Assembly: GCA_020050375.1 (NCBI GenBank)
Contig: JAGVKR010000583.1
Coordinates: 1-15,964 of the forward strand
Origin: Planctomycetales bacterium
Lineage (GTDB): Bacteria > Planctomycetota > Planctomycetia > Planctomycetales > Planctomycetaceae
Length of the DNA stretch: 15,964 nt
Direction of reading: 5' to 3'
Part shown: one piece after another, positions 8,980 through 15,964 of the stretch
Position numbering within the stretch: position 1 is the first letter of the stretch
Layout: every line of letters starts with the position of its first letter
Program-made: the position numbers and the translations under genes
Notes under the pieces: generated by a model
Told to the model about the DNA's origin: nothing
The model's database searches: none
What the model saw: the letters and a program-made list of their open reading frames with translations, nothing else

Positions 8980-10050
8980 ATGACCGAACGTCAGATGCAG
9001 TTTCGCGTGGGACTTCTGGTGCTCGTCGCCGGAGTCGTCGGCATGGCGCTGATCTTTCAATTCGGCGAGATGCGCTGGCTCTGGCAACGACACTACGCGC
9101 TGCGTCTGCACTTCGATAAAGCGCCGGGAGTCGAGCGTGGGACGCCGGTCCGAAAGAACGGCGTGCTGATCGGCTCGGTCAGCCAGGTCTCGTTCGATGA
9201 TGCCCGCACCGGAGCCGGAGGTGTCGACGTCGTCGTCGAAATCCTCGAAAAATATCCGCTTCGTAAAGACAGTCACCCGATGCTCACCCGGTCGCTGCTC
9301 GGCGACGCGACGATCGAATTCTCGCCGGGAAAAAGCCGTGAGATGCATCACGCCGACGAAGTCGTCGAAGGCAGCTCGTCGGAAGACCCCCTCGAGCTCG
9401 TGGGACGGATCGAATCGAAAATGAACGAAACGCTCGATTCGTTCGCCGCCACGAGCAACGAATGGCGGACGGTCGGCCACAACATGAACTCACTGATGGA
9501 CACACACCGCGGCCATCTCGACCAGGTGATCGAACAGGCCGCCGAATCGCTGCATGAATTCACCGTGGCGATGAAGAGTGCCAATCAAACCCTGGCCGAT
9601 CCCCAGAATCAGGAGAATCTGCGGAAAACGCTGGCGGCCCTCCCCGAAATGGTTGAGGACACCCGCAAGACGATCGCGGCCATCCGAAAGACAGTCGTCG
9701 TCGCCGACGCCAGCCTCACGAATCTCGCCGAGGTCACCACCCCGCTGGCAAAGAAAAGCGGCTCGATCGTGGGCAAGCTCGAAAACAGCGTCGGCAACCT
9801 GGAATCGCTGCTGGCCGAGCTGAACCGCTTTGCAGTCAAGCTCAATCGCGACCAGGGCTCGCTGCGGCTGCTCGTTTCCGATCCGCAGTTGTATCGGAAC
9901 CTGAACGAATCGGCCGCGACGCTCCAGTCACTGATGAAGCATCTCGAACCGGCGATCCGCGACTTGCGCGTCTTTGCCGACAAAGCGGCCCGCCACCCCG
10001 AGCTGCTGGGGGCCGGCGGAGCGATCAAGGGAAGTTCGGGCCTCAAGTGA
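8980..10050 (+). CDS. mlaD: MlaD-type MCE-domain substrate-binding protein
   Basis: 356 residues from the ATG at 8980. One N-terminal membrane segment (about 9-28) anchors the protein. A single MCE domain (about 38-118) shows LRLHFDKAPGVERGTPVRKNGVLIGSV, VVVEILEKYPL and SLLGDATIEFSPG. The remaining 220 or so residues are long, helical and low in aromatic content, with coiled-coil-like heptads (ESLHEFTVAMKSANQTLADPQN, KLENSVGNLESLLAEL). This is longer than the Escherichia coli MlaD (about 180 residues) and more like the extended MCE proteins of other phyla. It should form a hexameric lipid-binding ring on the periplasmic side of MlaFE. No MlaB- or MlaC-like gene is adjacent. The operon ends here. 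Confidence 0.93.
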   Translation: MTERQMQFRVGLLVLVAGVVGMALIFQFGEMRWLWQRHYALRLHFDKAPGVERGTPVRKNGVLIGSVSQVSFDDARTGAGGVDVVVEILEKYPLRKDSHPMLTRSLLGDATIEFSPGKSREMHHADEVVEGSSSEDPLELVGRIESKMNETLDSFAATSNEWRTVGHNMNSLMDTHRGHLDQVIEQAAESLHEFTVAMKSANQTLADPQNQENLRKTLAALPEMVEDTRKTIAAIRKTVVVADASLTNLAEVTTPLAKKSGSIVGKLENSVGNLESLLAELNRFAVKLNRDQGSLRLLVSDPQLYRNLNESAATLQSLMKHLEPAIRDLRVFADKAARHPELLGAGGAIKGSSGLK

Positions 10051-10176
10051 CACGGGGGAAGAAGGGGAGAATGAGAGACAAGGAGTGGAAGAGATGCCCG
10101 ACGAGAGCTCTCTCCGACTCTCAACCTCTCCGTTTTTCCAGCCCTTGCCTCCCTCGAACTCATCGTCCCGGAGTTC
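10051..10176. repeat. purine-rich/pyrimidine-rich convergent intergenic stretch
   Basis: Between the convergent mlaD and PEGA genes the plus strand is nearly all purine at 10054-10096 (4 pyrimidines in 43) and then mainly pyrimidine at 10108-10155 (8 purines in 48). The two halves meet near a perfect palindrome GAGAGCTCTC (10103-10112). The halves are loosely inverted copies, so the transcript could fold into an imperfect hairpin from either direction. It may serve as a bidirectional transcription end or be a degenerate repeat element. There is no coding capacity. Confidence 0.45.
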
Positions 10177-10632
10177 TCAGCGTCCCGGACGAGGCATCTC
10201 CGACTGCAGCGCATTTGAGCGGAGATTGTTCGCACGGTCGAGGATTTCATCCCGCGGAACGTATTCTTCCGGCACGAGCGTATACGACACGTTCCGTTTG
10301 TCGCGGATGTGGGTGAAGGCCAGGTTGTCGCTGACGATCTCCAATGGAAACACCTGATACCACGGGGTCTCGAGCTTGAACGGCACCGTCACCGTCTTGT
10401 AACCATCCTTGATCAACGTGATCTCGCGCGTCCCGTAGTAGTTATAATCCACCCCGACCGGTGTGAAGCCGATCTCCTCTCCGTCGACCACAACGGCGGC
10501 GCCGGGGGGGTCGGAACGAACGGTCAGCCGGCGATGCATGCATCCGCTCGACAAAAACGTCAGAAGCACTGCCATCGCCGCCCATACCCAGCGGCGCGCA
10601 GAATTCCCGCCGGATTCTCCGGTTTGCGGCAT
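10177..10632 (-). CDS. PEGA-domain lipoprotein
   Basis: 151 residues from the ATG at 10632; a GTG at 10665 would add 11 residues. A hydrophobic segment (about 15-30) ends in LSSGC, with C31 as the probable lipidated cysteine. A PEGA domain (about 36-83) follows: LTVRSDPPGAAVVVDGEEIGFTP, then REITLIKDGYKTVTVPF. PEGA domains are small beta-sandwich modules common in planctomycete surface proteins and are thought to bind or display rather than catalyse. The remainder (about 88-150) is a conserved-looking polar tail with WYQVFPLEIVSDN and VPEEYVPRDEI. It is predicted to be membrane-anchored in the envelope. A good promoter lies 115-143 nt upstream. The gene is divergent from the PP2C phosphatase. 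Confidence 0.88.
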   Translation of the reverse strand: MPQTGESGGNSARRWVWAAMAVLLTFLSSGCMHRRLTVRSDPPGAAVVVDGEEIGFTPVGVDYNYYGTREITLIKDGYKTVTVPFKLETPWYQVFPLEIVSDNLAFTHIRDKRNVSYTLVPEEYVPRDEILDRANNLRSNALQSEMPRPGR

Positions 10633-11008
10633 AACAGTCGCTGGTGAATGGAAGTGAATCGGCACGAAAGCGTCGGATCAAAATCTGTCGGACGAAGATG
10701 TGTGACCGGGGAAGACAGGCCGTCCAGACCGCGGCGGGGGGGCGGGATTCTATTCCACCTCGAAAAATGTGCCAAGACGAGTTCCGCAGCGTGAAATCCA
10801 TCGAGAAAGCCCGCGTCATTGAAGGGGTAACGGTGTAAATTTCTGCATCCGGGTCGCAAAATCACTCGCATTTGACATGAGCCCGTGCGACACTTGAGTA
10901 GGCCATTGGAACCCCGGCGGCGAATAGAGCCCGGTTTTTTTGCCGACGGCGATGGGCGCGTAGCTCGAACACAGCACAAATCAGCGACTGGACAACGGAG
11001 CTGGAGGC
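10633..11008. other. divergent intergenic region between the PEGA lipoprotein and PP2C genes
   Basis: 376 bp without a gene. It contains the minus-strand promoter at 10747-10775 and a G8 run (10735-10742). Toward the phosphatase there is a consensus -35-like TTGACA (10872-10877), but no acceptable -10 at 16-18 nt, so a plus-strand promoter is not called. ACGGAG (10995-11000), with GGAGG directly before the ATG, marks the phosphatase ribosome binding site. Confidence 0.4.
10747..10775 (-). promoter_or_regulatory. sigma70-type promoter of the PEGA lipoprotein gene
   Basis: On the minus strand TTGGCA (10775-10770, 5/6) and TAGAAT (10752-10747, 5/6) are separated by exactly 17 nt. Transcription would start near 10740 and give a leader of about 108 nt. 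This is the best promoter match seen in the window. Confidence 0.58.
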
Positions 11009-12343
11009 ATGTACTGGGAGCAAAAGGTCGAATACGCGGCTCTCAGCGATATTGGGTTCCGGCGCCACAACAACCAGGACGCGTACGCCGTCCAGATTGC
11101 CGGTAACCGCGACCTGTGGAACGAACGCGGGCATCTGTTTCTTGTAGCCGACGGGATGGGCGGGCACGCGGTTGGCGAGCTGGCGAGCAAGATTGCCGCC
11201 GACGTCATTCCCCACACGTACCACAAGCTGCCCGATCTGTCCGCCGACGAGGCGCTCAAGGCGGCCGTGCTGGCGGGTAACGCCTCGATCAACGCTCGAG
11301 GCGAAATGAATCGCGACTTCACGCGGATGGGGACCACCTGCACGACGCTCGTCCTCAATTCGCAGGGTGTGATCATCGCTCACGTGGGGGACAGCCGGGC
11401 TTACCGTGTCCGCGGCGACCGGATCGAGCAGCTCACATTCGATCACAGCCTGCAATGGGAACTGCTCAGGCAGGGAAAGATGGCTCCCGAAGAGATCTTC
11501 CGCCGCGAGCCACGAAATGTGATCACCCGCAGCCTGGGTCCGTCGCCGAAGGTGCAGGTCGATATGGAGGGACCGTATCCCACGCGTCCCGCCGATGTCT
11601 ACGTTTTGTGCAGCGACGGCTTGTCCACGCTGGTGCGCGACGAAGAGATTGGCAGCGCCGTCCGCGAACTGCCCCCCGCCGAAGCGTGCCGGCTGCTCGT
11701 CGACCTGGCCAACCTGCGCGGAGGTCCCGACAACATCACCGTCTTGATCGCGCGCGTCGGTGCGATTCCGCCTGAATTGCCGCAGGAATATCTTGACAGC
11801 CCGAAGCCGTCGCGCGGTTCGCAGTTCGGCTGGATTTTGCCGATCACGCTCTTGTTCGCGGGTGTGGCGTTCATCGCCGGGCATCTTTTGACTCAATTCG
11901 ACCACCCCCTTGCCGGATTTCTGATTCAGGCCCTGGGAATTCTGGCGGTGGGAACGTTGCTCTTCCTCAGCGTCCGGTCAAAACGGCTCGGATGGGACGG
12001 CGCGGCACTTCCGAGAATCGCTCCAGGGACGCCGTATCGCACTTCTTCGGCGCGCACCACGCCGGCATTCGTCAACGAGTTGGCCAGCCTCGAGTACCAC
12101 CTGCAGCGCAGTGCGATTGAAGAAGGCTGGTCGATCGAATGGAGCCAGCACAGCCAGGTGTTCGAGTCGGCGAAAGCCGCCCTTGCCGAAAAACGCTACT
12201 CAGAGGCGCTCCACGATTTTGCCCGCGCGATTCATATCCTGATGGGCGGCATCCACCTCATTCGCAAGCAGCGCGACCAGGTCACGCGCTGGGGTTCGCG
12301 CCCGATCGTCGGCAAAGAAGCCGCCGAGCCGAACGGCAAGTGA
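11009..12343 (+). CDS. membrane-anchored PP2C-type Ser/Thr phosphatase
   Basis: 444 residues. The PP2C/PPM catalytic domain covers about 5-250, with all metal-binding acids: D24 in HNNQDAY, D48 in VADGMGGHA, D128 in HVGDSRAYR, D203 in CSDGL and D241 in GGPDN. These identify a bacterial Stp-like phosphatase that reverses protein kinase phosphorylation. A linker leads to two closely spaced membrane helices (about 273-293 and 302-322). The last 120 residues, after SVRSKR, form an unrecognised cytoplasmic domain with a helical ending (VFESAKAALAEKRYSEALHDFARAIHILM), which reads like one TPR-type helix pair. Catalytic and C-terminal domains should both face the cytoplasm. No kinase gene is adjacent. 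It converges on the amidohydrolase gene with a 40-nt gap. Confidence 0.93.
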   Translation: MYWEQKVEYAALSDIGFRRHNNQDAYAVQIAGNRDLWNERGHLFLVADGMGGHAVGELASKIAADVIPHTYHKLPDLSADEALKAAVLAGNASINARGEMNRDFTRMGTTCTTLVLNSQGVIIAHVGDSRAYRVRGDRIEQLTFDHSLQWELLRQGKMAPEEIFRREPRNVITRSLGPSPKVQVDMEGPYPTRPADVYVLCSDGLSTLVRDEEIGSAVRELPPAEACRLLVDLANLRGGPDNITVLIARVGAIPPELPQEYLDSPKPSRGSQFGWILPITLLFAGVAFIAGHLLTQFDHPLAGFLIQALGILAVGTLLFLSVRSKRLGWDGAALPRIAPGTPYRTSSARTTPAFVNELASLEYHLQRSAIEEGWSIEWSQHSQVFESAKAALAEKRYSEALHDFARAIHILMGGIHLIRKQRDQVTRWGSRPIVGKEAAEPNGK

Positions 12344-12383
12344 AGCCGCCCGATGCCGATACGACGTGCCCCCGTCCGCCTCA

Positions 12384-13871
12384 TCACCGTTGGGCCTCGC
12401 CCGACGGCGGCTGCAGCTTCCGGCCGGTGTGTTTCCATAGCTTGTCTTTGAGTTGCGGGAAAAGCTCGAGCGCGTTGTCGCGCAGGATCTGTCGGCCGAT
12501 GTGCAGGGCGTGCGGTTCCTTGAGGTCCCCCGCGATCACTTTTTCGGCGAGGACCTCGGCCAGGCACTGCCGATTGAACTCGGTCGCTCCGTAAATCCCT
12601 TCGGCATGGTTGCAGTCGGCTCCCCACATGATGCGGTTCGACGGGAAGGCGTCGAGCCATTCGTGGAAGGCGCGCTTGGCGGTCGAATAGCTGAGCATCG
12701 GCAACCAGACCGAATCGAGCCAGACGTGCCCCGATCGCTTTTGCAGGATGACCCCCATCTCCCCCACCCACGGATACCCGCCGTGGAACAGGATGAATTT
12801 CGTTTTCGGGTTGGCTTCGAGCAGGTCGACGAGATTCATGGGATTCGATCCCTGGATCCGCGCCTGGCCGGTATGGATCTGAAACGGCAGCTCGTATTTC
12901 GCCGCCAACTCGCACAGCCGCCACATGATGAAGTCTTCGAAGTCCTTGATCTGCTCAGGGGTCAACTGCGTCTGCCGCTTTCCAAAGACGGCGGCGGCTT
13001 TCTCCTTGGACACGTTTTCGAACCGCAATGTCCGCTGATAGGCCAGCGTGCACTTCAGGCAGACAATTCCCTTGTCTTTCGCTTCGAGAAACAGTTGATT
13101 GAGAATTCCGAGATAGTCATCGAGTGTGGCGGAGGGCAGGCCGTGCTTCTTCGCAAAGGCGTAAGGGTCATCTCCGGCGAACGGGGTGCCGGTGCGGTTT
13201 TCGTACTCGGAAGGATGAAAGCCGCGGACAAGCGTGGTGACGTTGAAGACGACAACTTCCCACGGGTAGCTCGGCGTGAAGCCGTGGCAGTTCCAGTAGG
13301 TGTCGTTGAACATCACCTCGATGTTGGCCCGCTCGGTGACGACGTGATACAGCCAGCGCGGGTCTTTGTAATTCTCGAAGATTTTTCGATTGAGCTCGCG
13401 GGCTTCGGCGTCGGTGATCGTGTCGAAGTCGACGCCGTACAAATCGCGAAACACCGGGAGCTGATAGCGATAGAAACTGGTCGAGCGGACGTTGTTGAAA
13501 TCGTTTTTTGCCGACGTCCACCAGTCGTCGAACTCCATCCCCTCCTTCCACGGAGTGAGGCGGGCGTAACGGGAGAGATAACTGTTCTGCAGGATTCCGG
13601 CGAGATTGACCCCCTTCCCTTCCTTCGTCTCGCGGTAGGCCCGCAACCGATCGAACGGCCAGAGATGGTCGTGCGTGTCGATGGCCGGCGTCGCGTCAAA
13701 CTGCTGCTTGATCCGGCGATACGTGGGCGTGAGTCGCGTCGCGACGTAGTCTTCTTCGGGCAGGTTGACCGGCGCCGGCGGTGCGCCAAGCAACGTTCCG
13801 GACAGAGTGCCCAGGAGCGCAAGAACGAGTGCGGCGGGCGGGAACAACACCGAATCGCGCGTCTGCGCCAT
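12384..13871 (-). CDS. secreted amidohydrolase-2 family protein
   Basis: 495 residues from the ATG at 13871, which has GGGAGAG about 7-13 nt upstream; an open extension to 13934 is not needed. A signal peptide is likely (hydrophobic 10-29, cleavage near LLGAPP). The TIM-barrel metal enzyme signature is visible: H67 and H69 in DTHDHL, H333 in QIHTGQ, H363 in LFHGGYPW and D419 in MWGADCNHAEG. These fit the amidohydrolase-2 family, which also includes decarboxylases and distant uronate-isomerase relatives. The substrate cannot be predicted. Many such exported proteins occur in planctomycetes. Two TGA codons stand in tandem at the end (12386-12381). Confidence 0.88.
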   Translation of the reverse strand: MAQTRDSVLFPPAALVLALLGTLSGTLLGAPPAPVNLPEEDYVATRLTPTYRRIKQQFDATPAIDTHDHLWPFDRLRAYRETKEGKGVNLAGILQNSYLSRYARLTPWKEGMEFDDWWTSAKNDFNNVRSTSFYRYQLPVFRDLYGVDFDTITDAEARELNRKIFENYKDPRWLYHVVTERANIEVMFNDTYWNCHGFTPSYPWEVVVFNVTTLVRGFHPSEYENRTGTPFAGDDPYAFAKKHGLPSATLDDYLGILNQLFLEAKDKGIVCLKCTLAYQRTLRFENVSKEKAAAVFGKRQTQLTPEQIKDFEDFIMWRLCELAAKYELPFQIHTGQARIQGSNPMNLVDLLEANPKTKFILFHGGYPWVGEMGVILQKRSGHVWLDSVWLPMLSYSTAKRAFHEWLDAFPSNRIMWGADCNHAEGIYGATEFNRQCLAEVLAEKVIAGDLKEPHALHIGRQILRDNALELFPQLKDKLWKHTGRKLQPPSGEAQR

Positions 13872-13909
13872 AAAGAGCTCTCCCGATTCAAGTTTTCGGC
13901 CGGTTGCAG

Positions 13910-13940
13910 TGACAACATTGTGCCACTTTGACACTTGTCA
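13910..13940. promoter_or_regulatory. candidate operator upstream of the amidohydrolase gene
   Basis: A perfect 5-bp inverted pair TGACA-CT-TGTCA lies at 13929-13940, and another TGACA lies 19 bp away at 13910-13914. They are 39-69 bp upstream of the ATG at 13871. The spacing suits a dimeric regulator, but the half-sites are short and could be chance. Confidence 0.28.
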
Positions 13941-14001
13941 GTCCGTACGGTGGTGAAGGGGCCGGCGGGCTGACGCCGCGCCGCTCTCCGCGACTCTCCC
14001 T

Positions 14002-14020
14002 GGCACCACTCACTCGTGCC
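14002..14020. other. small stem-loop at the 3' end of the metallo-hydrolase gene
   Basis: GGCAC (14002-14006) pairs with GTGCC (14016-14020), directly next to the TAG stop of the minus-strand gene. There is no U run after it, so it is not called a rho-independent terminator. Confidence 0.3.
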
Positions 14021-14797
14021 CTATTTCCGCTGCGAGATCTCAGCTTCCCATTCGTCGAGGAGCGGCCAGTCGAGGGCGCAGGTGCCGAAGTCGGCCATGT
14101 GCTGGTATCCCTCGAGACGGTCGATCGTCTTCTGCAACTGTTTGTTGTCCTTGCGGAACACGGGCCCGTGACTGGGGAGCAGCCATTTCACGTCGCTGTC
14201 GCGGATCCGCTCGAGCGAAGTAATGAACGCAGCGATGTCGGAGCCGTGATGGGCGTCAATGTTGCCCACGCACCCGTCACGAAAGATGTTGTCTCCGGAG
14301 AACAGCAACTCGCCCATGCGAAATGCAAGCTGGCTCTGGGTGTGCCCCGGCGTGTGCCAGGTTTCGAGCGCCAGGCCTCCCACTTTCAGCGTGGCGCCTT
14401 CGTCGATCGTCTGATCGAGTCGCATGGGCGGCAGCGGAATCGAGATGCCCTGCGCGGGAATCTCGGCGTACATCAGGATCCGGTCTCCTTCGGCGAGCGC
14501 CGTCGCCGCCAGCGGATGCCCCACCGCTTTGGCGTTGGGGAGCAGGTCCTGGGCGAGCTTGAGCCCCTGGATATGGTCGGCGTCAGCGTGCGTGACAACC
14601 AGGTATTTGCACTGCGACAGCGGAAAATCGAGCTGCCGGATCAAATCGATGATTTCGCGGACCGTTTCTTCGTAGCCGATGTCGATCAGCAGCCACTCGT
14701 CGCCGTCGAAAACGAGGTAGACGCAACAACCCAGCCGGCGGCGGGCCTGCCGGTTCATCTCAATCACATGTGGAAACAGCTCGCGCCGCTCGATCAT
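14021..14797 (-). CDS. metallo-beta-lactamase fold hydrolase
   Basis: 258 residues from the ATG at 14797; the upstream open frame to 15082 is Arg/Pro-rich and overlaps the likely promoter, so it is rejected. There is no signal peptide, so it should be cytoplasmic. MBL landmarks are LIDIGYEE (37-44), [13 protein letters not shown] (67-79), [12 protein letters not shown] (148-159), LLFSGDNIF (164-172) and LLPSHGPVF (206-214). The first metal motif is HxDxDH (H70, D72, D74, H75) instead of HxHxDH; H152, D169 and H210 complete the likely metal set. The [19 protein letters not shown] segment (169-187) is like that of glyoxalase-II-related MBL hydrolases. The substrate is unknown. Possible roles include thioester, lactone or phosphodiester hydrolysis. 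Confidence 0.9.
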   Translation of the reverse strand: MIERRELFPHVIEMNRQARRRLGCCVYLVFDGDEWLLIDIGYEETVREIIDLIRQLDFPLSQCKYLVVTHADADHIQGLKLAQDLLPNAKAVGHPLAATALAEGDRILMYAEIPAQGISIPLPPMRLDQTIDEGATLKVGGLALETWHTPGHTQSQLAFRMGELLFSGDNIFRDGCVGNIDAHHGSDIAAFITSLERIRDSDVKWLLPSHGPVFRKDNKQLQKTIDRLEGYQHMADFGTCALDWPLLDEWEAEISQRK

Positions 14798-15122
14798 CAG
14801 CCGAATTCTCCCGAAGAATTGAAGCGTGTGAAATGTCGCGACTGCATTGTACCGGGGTGGCGGTGAGGGAGCAAAGCGGTTGGACGGGTCGGTCTGCTGC
14901 GCTTGATTCTCCCCAACGTCGCCGTCAGAATGGGAAGACTGCGGCGGGACGGGAAACCCCAGAGGCCCTCGCGATTCGATCGCGTCGCGGGCGGGGAATC
15001 GGCCGCGGGAGCAGTTCGGGCCAGGCGTTCCGGACCGCGTGAGCTCTTCACGCGATGGTCTGTGGTACGAGCGGCGTCGCATTCACTTCTAAAACTCAGT
15101 TCGTGCTCGAGGCAGGGGACCA
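14798..15122. other. divergent intergenic region between the metallo-hydrolase and Hsp70 genes
   Basis: 325 bp with no supported gene. It holds the minus-strand promoter candidate at 14846-14874. On the plus side AGGGGA (15114-15119) is the ribosome binding site of the chaperone gene. No CIRCE-type heat-shock operator (TTAGCACTC/GAGTGCTAA) and no clear sigma32-like promoter were seen. Confidence 0.4.
14846..14874 (-). promoter_or_regulatory. candidate promoter of the metallo-hydrolase gene
   Basis: On the minus strand TTGCTC (14874-14869) and TACAAT (14851-14846, 5/6) are 17 nt apart. Transcription would begin near 14839, about 42 nt before the ATG at 14797. The -35 half is only a 3/6 match. 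Confidence 0.42.
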
Positions 15123-15964
15123 ATGAAATTATTGGAAGGACACACGATCGGGATCGATCTGGGGACGACGTACTCGGCGTTGGCGCAATTGAACGCCGAC
15201 GGCACGCCGATCTCGATTCCCAATGCCGACGAGAAGACGACCACACCGTCGATCGTGTTGTTGGGTGAATCGGGACACGTGATCGTCGGCCCCTCGCCCG
15301 AGCGCGTCTCGGTCGAGCCCCCTGAGAACATCGTCGAGGCGATCAAACGCCAGATGGGGACCAAAACCTGGTTCAAGGAATACCAGGGAAAGAAGCTCAC
15401 GCCCGAGTTCATCTCGGCTCTGATTCTGAAAAAGCTCAAGCAGGATTCCGAGCAGAAGATCGGTCCGATCGCCAACGCCGTGATCACCGTCCCGTATTAC
15501 TTCAACGACCTGCGCCGCAAGGCCACGCAGGATTCGGGGCGCATTGCCGGCTTGAACGTGATCGACATCATCAACGAGCCGACCGCTGCGACTCTCGCGT
15601 ACGCCTGGATGCGGGGCGAGCTGGGGCGAACCGAACGCCGCGACGAAGAAAAGACGATCATGGTCTACGACCTGGGAGGCGGAACGTTCGACGTCACCGT
15701 CGTCAGCTACACGCCGACCCACTTCCGCGTGCTGGCCACCGACGGCGACGTGATGCTGGGGGGGATCGACTGGACGAACCGCATCGTCGAGCACGTCGCC
15801 GAGCAGTTCCGCCGCAAGTACGGCAGCGATCCGCTGGCCGATCCCGAAACACGCCTGGTCTTCACGCAGGAGTGCGAGCAGGCCAAACGCGAGCTGAGCG
15901 TCAAGGCGCAGGTGCCGGTCAGTCTCTACTTCGAAGGCAAGACGTTGACGGTCGCCGTGACCCG
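15123..15964 (+). CDS. Hsp70/DnaK-like chaperone, C-terminally cut by the window edge
   Basis: 280 residues are visible from the ATG at 15123, which has AGGGGA just upstream; the frame is open at the edge. The actin-like ATPase domain is recognisable: phosphate-1 loop IGIDLGTTYSAL (9-20), K75 in AIKRQMG (the lysine needed for ATP hydrolysis), VITVPYYFNDLRRKATQDSGRIAGL (120-144), INEPTAA (150-156), the phosphate-2 loop VYDLGGGTFDVTVV (181-194) and LATDGDVMLGGIDW (204-217). Compared with standard DnaK, the segment after K75 is shortened by roughly 25 residues (GTKTWFKEYQGKKLTPEFIS), and there is a short charged insert before VYDLGGG. It is therefore probably an accessory Hsp70 paralogue rather than the housekeeping DnaK. 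No grpE or dnaJ is adjacent in the window. Confidence 0.92.
   Translation, partial: MKLLEGHTIGIDLGTTYSALAQLNADGTPISIPNADEKTTTPSIVLLGESGHVIVGPSPERVSVEPPENIVEAIKRQMGTKTWFKEYQGKKLTPEFISALILKKLKQDSEQKIGPIANAVITVPYYFNDLRRKATQDSGRIAGLNVIDIINEPTAATLAYAWMRGELGRTERRDEEKTIMVYDLGGGTFDVTVVSYTPTHFRVLATDGDVMLGGIDWTNRIVEHVAEQFRRKYGSDPLADPETRLVFTQECEQAKRELSVKAQVPVSLYFEGKTLTVAVT

Noticed and set aside
10872..10900. Consensus TTGACA as a promoter for the PP2C gene
   Set aside because: No acceptable -10 hexamer lies 16-18 nt downstream; the best positions match at only one or two bases.
12344..12383. Terminator between the convergent PP2C and amidohydrolase genes
   Set aside because: The 40-bp gap contains no stem-loop with a U run on either strand.
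12453..13931. 492-codon plus-strand open frame opposite the amidohydrolase gene
   Set aside because: No domain or signal is seen in it, and the minus strand has a clear metal-site signature and signal peptide.
14798..15082. N-terminal extension of the metallo-hydrolase
   Set aside because: The 95 extra residues are Arg/Pro/Ser-rich and would include the likely promoter at 14846-14874. The MBL fold begins right after the ATG at 14797.

Overview
The window looks like chromosomal DNA from a high-GC bacterium, most likely a planctomycete. This is an inference from gene content and style: several signal-peptide or lipoprotein genes with long linkers, an Mla-type lipid transport operon, a PEGA lipoprotein, a membrane-anchored PP2C phosphatase, a divergent Hsp70, sparse operons and a GC-rich codon bias. 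No rRNA, tRNA, CRISPR array, transposase or phage gene was seen. Twelve genes are well supported; one of them runs off the right edge. A thirteenth, at the left edge, is only a possibility.

Left block (182-6783, all on the minus strand). In transcription order it holds a secreted S9-family peptidase, an unrecognised exported protein, an archaeal-type (DacZ-like) diadenylate cyclase, a LysM lipoprotein, a HIT-family nucleotide phosphorylase/hydrolase and a membrane PIN-TRAM protein of the YacL type. The four genes from the exported protein to the HIT protein are closely spaced (19, about 126 and 1 nt) and look like one transcription unit. The pairing of a c-di-AMP synthase with a downstream yacL recalls the disA-yacL order of Firmicutes, although the cyclase here is of a different architecture.

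Middle block (7088-10050, plus strand). This is an mlaE-mlaF-mlaD operon encoding the permease, ATPase and MCE substrate-binding subunits of a phospholipid ABC transporter. Between mlaF and mlaD lies a 122-bp AT-rich inverted repeat that resembles a dispersed intergenic element. A second low-complexity, purine-then-pyrimidine stretch lies between the convergent mlaD and PEGA genes.

Right block (10177-15964). A PEGA lipoprotein (minus, with a good sigma70-like promoter) is divergent from a PP2C-type phosphatase with two C-terminal membrane segments. The phosphatase converges on a secreted amidohydrolase-2 family enzyme. A metallo-beta-lactamase fold hydrolase (minus) follows, divergent from an Hsp70/DnaK-like chaperone that is cut by the window end.

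The most interesting points are the cyclase with its variant active-site motif and its neighbours, the inverted repeat inside the mla operon, and the unassigned C-terminal domain of the PP2C protein. Long open frames opposite the real genes were treated as GC-driven shadows.
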